Positions 10,534 through 22,500 of a DNA stretch of 64,000 nt are shown one piece after another (the first letter of the stretch is position 1; each line of letters starts with the position of its first letter). The position numbers and the translations under genes were made by a program. The notes beneath the pieces are model-generated. The model searched no databases and was not told the origin of the DNA. It was given only the letters and a program-made list of their open reading frames with translations. This DNA comes from Ovis canadensis (taxonomy: Eukaryota > Chordata > Mammalia > Artiodactyla > Bovidae), in the NCBI RefSeq assembly GCF_042477335.2, contig NC_091255.1, positions 43,502,501 through 43,566,500 on the forward strand, read 5' to 3'.

Positions 10534-13500
10534 GTAAGTAGCCGGGAAGGCGGTGCGGGGAGGGGAGGGGCACGAGGGGGTTTGGCTGGGGGCTCTGTGT
10601 GGCCTTGGGGGTGCAAAGGGAATGGCACCTATGGAAGATGGATGAGCTCGGGCCCCCCCGGGACTTCCTACCCTCCTGCACGTGGAGTGCCCAGAGACTG
10701 GGGGCCCAGGGTGGGGGCTGGCCTTGCTTTCCAGGGGAGCAGCCAAGAGGCTGGAGGGTCAGCCACACAGGCACGAAGTCCCTCTACTGCCCAGGACCCA
10801 GAGCCGGGTGGGCCAGGACACTTTTAAGACATTCTATGTTGAAGTAGACACACGCAAAAGTAGGAGAGCTTAAGGAGCCTCCCACAGACATGGCCCAGCT
10901 TGCGCTTTCCAGGACCCTTGGGCCCTGCCAGGGCCTTCAAAGGCCATCACAGTTTTGATCTGTAAATACCTCCGGATCTCTCTCTTAAAAACAAAACCCC
11001 AAAGGCCCTCACGCCAGGACGACTTCTGCAAAGAATGGTTCCTCGGTGTCACCAAGCGCCTGGGTTCACACTGCCTGGCTGTCTTGTGTCTTTTCCAGCT
11101 GGTTTGTTCAAGTCAGGACCCAGTCGCCATCCTTCTGGTTACACGTTTTAATCTAGAACATTCCCATCATGCCTCATGTTTTCCCTTGCTGCTTTTCTTT
11201 AATCAAAGAAACCAGATCATTTATCCTGTAGAATTGTTATCAGGGGAGGTTTTGAAGGTTTGTTCAAAGGCCAAAGCAGAAGGCAGCACCCAGGTCGGGC
11301 CAGGCTGTTCCATCCTCACACGCCAGGCAGGGAGCACAGCCCTTCCGTGATTCTCTTTGCGGGGAGCAAACACATCCCAAGACGTGTCCCCAGCTACGGC
11401 TCGAATATACAAGACTCCTGGGATAGCTGGACTAGGCAGGGACCAGGGGTCGCTTTGACAGGGTGGACCCCTCAGGTCCACAAGTCAGGAGCCTGCCAGA
11501 TCTGGGCCTGGCACTGCCAGAGCCTGCAGGAGCAGCAGAGTCGGGCCTGGCTTCCCTAGTCCACTGACCCGCTGTGTTGCTAATTATAAGTCCTTAGGAA
11601 AGCCTGTATATTTGCCTGGGAAAAAAAACGTTCTAAATGATCTAACCCACCTGTTTGGTAGAAGTGGTAAAACCCCAAAGGACATTAAAGAAAGTAGAGA
11701 TATTCTGCAGGATTAAGGGGTGGGACTTCCCAGGTGGTCCAGTGGTTAAGATTTCCCCTCCCAACTCAGGGGGTCGGGTTTGATGCCTGGTCGGGGGTTA
11801 GGATCTCACCCTGGAGGACCCCCTTCACCTCTCTGGGCTCCTCTCCCTCCGTTGTAAAACAAAGGTCTGCCTCTGCCCTATCAGATATCCCTGAGAAAAT
11901 GCAGCCGGGCCCTGAAACCACCAGAGCCCCATCTGGAGGGCGACAGGCGAAGGCTCTGAGAAGGACTGCAGCTGGAAACAACAAAACTGAACTCTGACTT
12001 TCCTTAGCCCAGCATTTTTCAAACTAACTTGACCACAGGGGCCTTTCTTGGTCTAGTGCCTATGAGGCCAGGCGAGTGAGGGAGATGGCAGACGGCTGGG
12101 GAGCACAGGAGCCCAGGCCTGCAAGAGCCCTCCCTCCTTCCCTATCCTGCCAGCCAGGAACAATCTAGGGTGTCTCCTGCCCTTCTTTGGGGCTGAGGAT
12201 GGTTCTGGAACCTTACGTAGGTCCTGGGGGTGGAGGAGGGGTGCTGGGCGGCTGTCATCTGGCCCAGTGGCTCAGAGCCTCTCAACCATGAGTGGGTCTA
12301 GGTGGCTCCCATCTACCTCTGTCCACCAGCCATCACCTCCCAGAGGGCTGGGGGGTGGCTGGTGTCCCCCTCCCTTCTCCCCAGATGAAGGAAGGACCAT
12401 CAGGAGTCTCCCTTCAATTCTGTTTGGCCCTTTTGCTTTTTAACTAATGCATAATTGATTTACAATGTTTGTGTTAATTACTGCTGTATCGCAAAATGAC
12501 TGTGGATATTACAAGGATACTGAATATAGTTCCCTATGCTATAGAGTAGGATCTTGTTGTTTATCTACTTTATACAGAGTAGTGTGTATCTGCTAACCCC
12601 AAGCCCCTAGTTTAGGTCCTTTGCTTCATGAATAGATGCCAGTCCCAGGTTGGGAGCCCAGAAAGTATAAAAGGTACAGAACACAGCCTTCCTCTCCTCC
12701 AGGTCCTCCATCTGCCCAGTTTTCCTGTCTCCTGCAATAAACAGCTTTCTTAAGAGAATTTACATGACATAAAGTTCACCAGTTTAAAATCTACAACTCA
12801 GTGTTTTCAGTATATTTAGAGTTGTGCAACATCTCTACCATCTAATTTTAGAGCATTTTCATCACGCCACAGTCCTCCCCACCCCCAGCCCTAGGCTACC
12901 ACTGTCTCTAAATTTGCCTATTTTGGATATTTTCTAAAAATGGAATGTGCTGTTTGATGACTGGCTTCTTCCACAAGCACAGTGATTTTGAGGTTCATCC
13001 ATGTGGCAGGGTGTCAGTGCTTCACACCTTTTTATGGCCAAGTAACATTCCGTTGTATGGGTGGGCCGCATCTCTCATGACTCCTGGTAGCACTAGTGGT
13101 AAAGAATCTGCCTGCAACGCAGGAGATGCAATGGACACAGGGTTGATCCCTGGGTCAGGAAGATCCCCTGGAGGAGGACATGGCGACCCACATCAGTATT
13201 CTTGCCTGGAAAATTCCACGGACAGAGGAGCTTGATGGGCTACAGTCCATGGGGTTGTAAAGTGTCTGACATGACAGAGCACACACTCCTGCATTACGAT
13301 GGCAGTTCTGTGTTTAACATTCTGAGGAACTGCCAGACTGTCTTCCAAAGTGGCTGCACTGTTTTGAAGATCCTGCTGAACACACAAGAGTTCCGTTCCT
13401 CCCTATCTTCCCTAACACTTGTCCGTACATTCACTTCCACCGTCCCAGCAGGTGGCTCAGCTCGGTTTTGGTTGTTTCCCTGATGACAAATGCTGTTCAG

Positions 13501-16500
13501 CATCTTCCCATGTGCTTATTAGCCATTCAGACAGCTTTTTGGGAAAATATCTCGTTAACTCCCAAACCCATTTTTAAACTGGGTTATTTGTCTTTTCATT
13601 ATTCAGTTGCAAAAGTTTTTGCCTATAATCTGGATACAAATCCCTCATCAGATACTCAATTTGCAAATATTTCCTCCAAGTCCGTGAACCATTTTTGATT
13701 TTCTTGATGGTGTTCTGTGAAACACAAAAGTTTAACATTTTTATTAAGCCTTATCTCTCAATCTTCTCTTTAACCATTTGTGCATCTGGTCTCACTGCCC
13801 AGCCCCAAAGCATGAAGACTTACTCCTGTTTTCTTCTAAAAGTTGTCTAGTTACATTTAGGTCTATGATCCACGGTGAGTTACTTTCTGGTGTGAGGCAG
13901 AGGTCCACATTCAGTCTTATGAAAGTGGCTATCCAGCTGTCTCAGCACTATGTGTTGAAAAGACTATACTTTCTCCTGTTGAATCTTCTTCTTACTCTTG
14001 TTGAAAACCAACTGACTGTAAATGCTCGGCTTTAGTTTGAGATTCTATTTCATTGGCCCATGTCTGTCCTTCTGCCAGCACCACACTGTCTTATTTACAG
14101 CTGGTTAGTAGTACATTTTAAAATTGGGAAGTGTGAGTCCTCTAAATTTGCTCTCTTTGAAGAGTGTTTCAGCTCTTTTGGGTCTCCTGCGTTTCCATAT
14201 GATTTTAGGGGATCAGCTTGTCATATTTTGCAGAAAAGCTATCTGGGAATTCGACTGGGATTGCATTGAATTTGTAGAATAATTTCAAGAATATTGCTAT
14301 CTTACCACTATTAAGCCTTTCCATCTATGCATGTGGGATATCTTTCCATTTAACTAGGTCTTCAGGAATGTTTTGTAGTTTTCAATGTACAAATTTTGCA
14401 CTTCTTTCATTCAATGTATTCTTAACTATTTTACCTAAATCACTGTTTTTGGTTTCCTATGTTTCCTTACAGTGTTTCTTTATGTACGTACCCATAAATG
14501 TAGATTAGAACTTTCTCCCTTTTTTGCAAAAAGAAAGAGAAGAAGGGAGCCTATAAGCCATGCTGTTATGGAACTTGTTTTTTTTTTTTCCACTTACTAT
14601 ATCTTAGAATTCTTTCCAGAGCAATAGAGAGAGAGCGTCCTCACTCCTCCTCTTCAGCAGCATCACAATCAGTGCCTCAGTGGATGCACCGTGCAGGAAC
14701 AAGGACTGCTTCCCACTCCACCCGTCCTCCCTGAGGATGGCTCTGTGAGCATCTGCTCAGGACCCACTTATGCCCGGTACTATGGATGCCCACTATAGTG
14801 GGCTCAGAGACAGATGAGACAGTGTAAGGAGGCAGACGGCTACACCCCCGAATATCCAACTCAAAATAAGAAACATCAGCAGGCTGAGACATCTCTGGTG
14901 GTCCAGTGGCTAAGACTCTGCACTCCCAGTGCAGGGGGCCCAGGCTCCATCCCTTGCTAGGGAACTTGATCCCACACTCTGCAACTAACAGTCTGTATGC
15001 TAAGGATTCCAAGTGCCGCAATGACCGCAAATAAATAAATGTCAGAAACAAAGAAATGCTACCAGGTAGAGGGTGCTCAGACTACATGGCCATCCAGGAA
15101 GGCATACCTGAGACATCTTAGAGGCCTCAGGCCACATGGCAGCTGCAGGGACAAATGTCTTTGGGAAGTTACAGTGTTTCAGCCACAAGCTGAGGTTCTG
15201 GGGGAAGTTCTCAGGTCTGGGGCACGAGTTTGGTGATTATGAAATGATTATAATTAATCCATTATGTTTTTAAACCACTTTATCCAAATAATAACTACCA
15301 CCTGGCAACTGTCTTGGGTCAACTCTGTGCATGTCACATGCATGTCCATAAGGAAACCTCCTCTGCAAAGGAGCACACACAGTCCAGTTTACAGAATAGG
15401 AAAACCAGGGCGGTGCTGACCGGCTTTCTCAAGCTGACTGTGGTGACTCAGCTGCATTGCCCCCCAGCCACCCCCACCCCCCCCAACAGGCGCCGCTGCT
15501 ATCATACACACTCTGTCCCTGAAACGCGGCAAATCAGGTTTCAGAATGAGCCAACAGGAGGCCGAAATTAACAACAGGAGGAACGGGGAGGAACGGGGAG
15601 GAACGGTCATCCCCACCTTTCTCTCTTCCTTCTTATCCTCCCCCTCTCCTCTTCCTTCTTCTTCCTGATTCATAAAAGAGGGGACTGTAAACACTGTCAT
15701 TCTCCCACGTGTTGCCCCAAATGACGAAGCTGCTCAAATTCTCTCGGAACCCCCAGCCCACCAGGTGCTCAAGGATAGACCGCTCACTTTGCTGCCAGCT
15801 AAGCCATTTGCCCCAAATGCAAAACCCTCTGCAGTTTTTCTCCCTCCTTCCTTCCTGTCACTAAAGTCCTGTCATTGCCCTGTTTACAACAGTGGTCGAA
15901 GGGTGTCCCCTGTCACGGGTGAGTGACTGTTCTACAGCAGACACAATTCAAAGTCTGAGTTATTCCCTGACTGGTGTTCAATCGTTATGACGATGTAAAC
16001 TGTGTTCATAGCTAAGCCACGTACAGCTCACCGTAGTAACTCATCCCGAGCTCCGCGGTAGATCCAGACTCTCAGCTGGGCCACCAGACTCCCTTATCTA
16101 CAGTCGCATTTCCACTGGAGATGTTCCTCCCACTTCCCACCTATGTTAGCTGAGCTACAGCTCCCGCTCGGCCTCCTGCCGAGTCCCGGGACTTTCTCCA
16201 CCACCACTCTCAGAATTTCTACCTGCACCTCTTGGCTGCAATGAACCTGCTTTTCCCTCTCCTCCGTCTGTTGAAAATCAATTGACTGTACGCAGACAGA
16301 GAGCTTACTTCTGGGTTCTGTTCTATTCAGTGGGCTTCCCAGCTGGCAACCCACTCCAGTATTCTTGCCTGGACAAACCTATGGACAGCAGAGAATGTCA
16401 GGCTGCAGTTCATGGAGTTGCAACGAGTCGGACATGACTGAAGCAACTTAGCATGCATGCATTCTATTCACTGGTCTGAGCATCTGTCTTTATTCATCAT

Positions 16501-19500
16501 CACACTGCTTAGTTTAGCTTTGTAGTAAGTTTTGAAATCAGGACGTATGAGTCCTCCAACTTTGTTCTTCTTCAAGGTGTTTTTTTTTTAAATTTTTTTC
16601 TCTTTTTTTTAATTGTAGTGGTTTTGCCATACATTGAGATGAATCTGCCACGGGTGTACATATTGAAACATGTATATTATCATATGTGAAATGAATCGCC
16701 AGTCTAGGTTCAGTGCATGAGGTAGGGTGCTCGGGGCTGGTGCACTGGGATGACTCAGAGGGATGGAATGGGGAGGGAGGTGCGGGGTGGGATTCAGGAT
16801 GGGGAACACATGTACACCTGTGGCAGATTCAAGGTAGTTTTGACTATTCGGGGTCAAATGCAATTTTTAGGAGGGGGGTTTTTCTATTTGTGTAAAAAAG
16901 TCATTGGGATTTTCTTAGGGATTATATTGCATCTGTAATCACTTTGGGTGGTACTGACATTTTAACAACATTAACTCTTCTAACCCATGAACATGGGATG
17001 TCTTTTTTTGGATTGTCTCTAATTTCAGCAGTGCTTTCTAGTTCTCAGGGTATACTTCGTCACCTTGGTTAAATTCACTCCTAAGTATTTTTTAACTGTT
17101 TATTTATATATGTATTTGGCTGTGCCGGGTCTTAGCTGCAGCATCTGGGATCTAGTTCCCTGACCAAGGATCAAACCTGGGTCCCCTGCATTGGGAGCAT
17201 GGAGTCTTGGCCACTGGACCACTAGGGAAGTCCTTCCTACTCCTAAGTATTTAACTTATTTTTATGCCTCTGTATATAGATTTGTTTTCTTAATTTCCTT
17301 TTAGGATTATTCATTGCAAATATATGTATATGCAACTGACTTTTGTGTGTTGATTTTGTATTTGCAACCTTGCTGAGCTTTCATCTCTAACAGTTTTCAG
17401 TGTTTGAAATTATTAGAGATTTTACATATAAGATCGTGTCATCTATGAACAGATAATTTTACTTCCTCCTCTCCAATTTGAATACATTTATTTCTTTTTC
17501 TTGCCTAATTGCGCTAGCTGAAACTTCCAGTACTATGTTGAATTGATGTAATAAGAGTAGGCATTCTTGTTTTGTTAACAGTCACAGGAGAGAAGCTTTC
17601 GATCCTTCATCACTGAGTGTGTCATATATGGCTGTTATGTAGAGGAGGTTCTCGTCTATTCACACTTTAATGAATGCTTTCATCATGAAAAGGTGCTGAA
17701 TTTTGTTAAATGGTTTTTCTGCATCGAGATGTCCCTGTAGTTTTTCCCTTCATTCTTGTACTGTAATAATGTACATCAACTGATTTTCTCCAGTGAAGCC
17801 GGCGAGCCCTGGGCTTTTTGCCAGAAGGTTTCTGATCGCTGATTCACCCTGCTTACTTGTTATAGGTCTATTCAGATAGTCTTTCTCCCTGAATCAGTTT
17901 TTGTAGATTGCATGTTTCTAGGAATTGTCTACTTATTTAGATTACCCAATCACTTGGTACACAACTGTTCACGGTACTCTTAAAATCTACAAAATGTGTA
18001 CCAATGTCCCACTTTCATTTCTAATTTTGGTAATTTGGGTTTCCTCTATTTCTTTTTTAGTCAGTCCAGCTAAGGTTTCCTTAAATGTCTGACTCCTCAA
18101 ATAAGGGAGGAGTTAGTTTCTTTGCTGTTGTTTTCATAGTTCACAATTCTCTCCTTGTCTTTGGATCTCCACAATTTCATTACACTGTGTCTCAAGGTGG
18201 GTCTCTAAGTTTATCCTGCTTGGAGTCCACTGAGATTCTCAGACGTGTATATACGTGTCTTTCCTAAGTTTTGGGAAGTCTCAAGCCATTGTTTCTTCTC
18301 TCTGGGGTTTGGAATTCCAAATGATTCCATACGGTGGTATATTTGATAGACTCCCAGGAGTCCCTCGGGTTCTGTTTACTTTCCATCATTCTTTGTTTCT
18401 GCTGCTCACTCTAAATAGTTCAGTAGTCCTATCTCTAGGCTCACTGATCCTTTCTTCTGGCTACTGATCTGCTACCGAACATCTCTGGGGAGGCTTTACA
18501 TTTCAGTTATTGGACTTCTCCATACCAGAATTCATTTCCATCTTTTAATGGAATATTGAGAATGGTTTGGGGTTCACAGAAAAGTTGAGTGGAAATTACG
18601 GAGAAGTCCCATATACTCCTTACCCCCGCACAAGCACAGCCTCCCTTGCTACCAGCATCCTGCACCCAAGTGGCACACCACTACATTAACACATCGTTTT
18701 CACCCAAACTCCGCAGTTTACATCAGGGTTCACTCTCCGTGCTGCTGACAAACGTATAATGACCTGCGCCCACCATGGCAGTATCACACAGAAGAGTCTC
18801 ACGGCTCTGGATAGACCCTCTGCCCCACCTTTCCCTCTCCCTCCCCTCAGCCCCTGACAACCACTGATCTGTCTTCCGTTTCCAGGATGAAATATGGCTG
18901 AATCACAGTGTGTAGACTTTCTAGCTTGGCTTTTCTCACTTCGTCATATTCAGTTAAGGTTCCTCCGTGTCTTTTCATAGCTTGAGAGCTCACTTCTTAC
19001 CAGTGCTGAATAAATTCCGATGTTGGGATGAGCCACAGTTTATCTATCAGGTCATCTACGGAAAGGCGTTTTGGCTGCTTCCAAGCTTTGGTTCCTTTTT
19101 ACAATTGCTCTGTTTATTCATATCCTCATTTTGTTCATACATCCTTTTGCTGATTTCCTTTAGTTCTCTATGGTTTCCTTTAGCTCATGGAACACATTTA
19201 AGACAGTAGATCTAACATCTTTGAATAGTATTTCCAATGTCTAGGTTTCCCCAGGGATGGTTTCCGTCAAATCCTTTTTTTTTTCCCGTCTGTGAATGTG
19301 CCCTATTTTCCGGTTTCTTTGCATGTTCTGTACTCTTTTTTGAGAACTGAATATTTTGAGCATTATGTTGTGGTAACTCTGGAAATTTAATTCCCTCATT
19401 CCTCAGGGATTGCTGATTTTGCTGTTGTTGTTGAGAGCTGGAGTCTGTTTGTGACTTTTCCAAACTATTTTTGTAAAGTATGTATTCCTTGTGTGTGGTC

Positions 19501-22500
19501 ACCAAAGTTTCTGTTCATCTCTGCAGTTAGCCAGTGACCTGACAAAGATTTTCCCCAAGTCTCTGTTGCTCCTGAATTTCATGATGATGGGTCTTGGTTT
19601 GAGAGAACTTATTGTGCAGGAGGCCTGATTGGCTCTTTGAATCTGGAGGCTAATGTCTTTCAAACATGTCTCTGAAACTGCCATCGATTAACATTATATT
19701 TCCTGAAATAATTCCATATTTTCATATCTTTTCTCTGTTTTCTGGGATGTTTCTTTAATCACCTCTTATAACCCTTCTATAGATGTTTTGATTCTAGCCA
19801 TTATATTTTTAAACTTCTAGTCATTCTTATTTGTTCTACGCATATTATTCTTTAAAAGTAGCACATCATTGAGAACTCCTTGGCATCCAGTGGTTAGGAC
19901 TCCGCGTTTTCACTCCCAAGGGCCCGGGTTCGATTCCTGATCAGGGAACTAAGATCCTAACTAAAATAAAAGTAGCACATTATCTTTTTCATGGATGCAA
20001 AAGTTCTCTTTCTGAGGATGTCTGCTGATTGTCTCTTAGTTTTCCTCTGCTCCCTGCATTGTCTCCATTGGCTCGCGGTAGGTTTCTTGTGCTTGCTTTG
20101 TCCCAGGTCTCTTTCACGCAGAGGTGGTTTTCCAATATCGAGTGACTCCTGGCTGTGGTTTACAATTCCGACTGTGGCACTGACAGCTGATTGGAAGTTG
20201 TAGGTAAGCAGACGGGGTTTTCATGTAGAAGTTTTGCTCCGAATGGTCAGGCAGCAGAGTGGTCATTTTTTTGAGAGAATCTCCCAGGCAGTGCCTCCAG
20301 GCCTTTTCCTTTGGGTCAGTTTTTCCAGAGCCAAGTGCTGGTTTTCCCCGCTTGCAGAATGGGGAAGGATGCATTTTTACAGACCTCGCCATGACACTTC
20401 TGAGGTATGGCTAGGGGAAGAGTGGACCTCAAAGCCACCCTCAATTGTGTCTGAGGTAACCCCCAACCTCCTGCTTGGGTGGGTGAGGGGCCATCACCTG
20501 CCTGGGGTCAAGCCCTCTTTGTGTAAATTTCCCCCAACCCTATTCCACGGTTCTGCACTCCATCCCCGCTGTCAGAGGCACCAGAGCCTCCAGCTCCAGG
20601 AGCTTCCTAAGGTTCAGTGACCCAGTTCTGCTTCCTCCCCTGTGAACTTCAAGAGAGAGAGACATCACCTGAAGCCAGCCACCCCAGGCCACCTGCTTTC
20701 CATCTTCCAAGATGTTGCTGTCATTTGTCCCCAGCTTTGGAGGCTAATTACTTTACAATATTGTATTGGTTTTGCCATACATCAACATGAATCCACCACG
20801 GGTGTACACGTCTTCCCCATCCTGAACCCCCCCTCCCATCTCCCTCCCTGTACCATCCCTCTGGGTCATCCCAGTGCACCAGCCCCAAGCATCCTGTATC
20901 CTGCATCGAACCTGGACTGGCAACTCGTTTCTCACATGATATTATACATGTTTCAATGCCATTCTTCCAAATCATCCCACCCTCACCCTCTCCCACAGAG
21001 TCCAAAAGACTGTTCTATACATCTGTGTCTCTTTTGCTGTCTTGCAGACAGGGTTATCATTACCATCTTTCTAAATTCCACATATATGCATTAGTATACT
21101 GTATTGGTGTTTTTCTTTCTGACTTACTTCACTCTGTATAATAGGCTTCAGTTTCATCCACCTCATTAGAACTGATTCAAATGTATTCTTTTTAATGGCT
21201 GAGTAATACTCCATTGTGTATATGTACCACAGCTTTCTTATCCATTCGTCTGCTGATGGACATCTAGGTTGCTTCCATGTCCTGGCTATTAGAAACAGTG
21301 CTGTGATGGACATTGGGGTACACATGTCTCTTTCAATTATTTTTAAAAAATTATTTACTCTTTTATTTGGCTGTGCTGGGTCTTCATTGCTGCATAGACT
21401 TTTCTCTGGTTGCGTTAAGCGGGGGCTACTCCCTAGTTGTGGTGCTTGGGCTTCTCATTGTGGAGAATGAGCTCGAGTGGAGCCCAGACTCAAGGACACT
21501 CGGGCTTCGGCGGTTGTGGCTCCCGGACTCTACAGCGCAGGCTCAATAGTTGTGGTGCACGGGCTTAGCTACTCCGCAGCATGTAGGACCCTCCTGGGTC
21601 AGGGATTGAACCTCTATTGCACTGGCAAGTGGATTCTTTACCAGAGTCACCAGGGAGGCCCCCGAGGACAACTCTCTTGCCCTGTCCTTTTAGTTTGGTT
21701 TCAGGAGAGAAGGAAGATAAGTCCCTGTGCTTAAGCTGCCAAGTCAAGTGGGAGCCACTGGTCTTTGCTTGGTGGTTTTTCATTAAAGAATAAGCAAAAA
21801 CCTCAAGATACCTTTAAGAGAAGTTGTTGGGGATGCAAACGCCATGAAATCAGACAGAAATTTAGAAAAGACTCAGCAACACACGACCAGCTGGGATAAG
21901 TCCCAGGCGCCTTGCGGAGCCAAAGAACCAGACACAGAAGTTCAAGACTGGGTGGTGCCAGCATCCTGCGGGCCTGTAGTTCTCAGGCTCAGACCAGGAG
22001 TCACCGCTGGGAGCAAGTGTTGGGTGGGGGGCCCACGAGAGTCACCAGGGGCAAGAAACATTCACTACCTTGGCACAGTGGCTGTGGCACAGGTGTGCAC
22101 AAATGGAGAGGTTTGTCAGGCTGAGCTTTTGAGACGTGTCACCGTGTGTCTCAGCAGAAGGGACGGGAAAGGACATTTATTGAGTGCCTGCTGTTTGCTA
22201 GGCTCTGGCTCGGTCTGCTTATCTTTCTTATTCATTCATTTAATGAGCACCTAGGATGTCCGAGGCATCACTGAGATCCTGCGGGCCCCGCAGCAAACAA
22301 GTAGCGCCTGTGCCTGCCAGGCACTGCTGGTTACCAGGGGGACATCAGGGAGGTGAGCTCAGTGACGAGAGTACATGCAGATAGGGGGCGAGGACAGGGT
22401 GTCAGAAAAGGCTTCCCCGTGAGAACCAAGTTGAAACAGATCCGACGGGTCAGGAGGAAGTGAGCAGCCGCGGAGCAGGAAGAGCATCGTATGCGGAGGG

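Larger units (their letters stand above)
16262..18080 (-). mobile_element. Old L1, antisense, carrying three younger insertions
   Basis: The + strand shows GTTGAAAATCAATTGACTGT, GTAGTAAGTTTTGAAATCAG and, after 16,836, continuing L1 ORF2 complement to TTTCTTTTTTAGTCAGTCCA. It is interrupted by a Bov-tA (16334-16461), a ruminant L1 3' end (16579-16827) and a CHR SINE (17091-17238). Confidence 0.82.
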
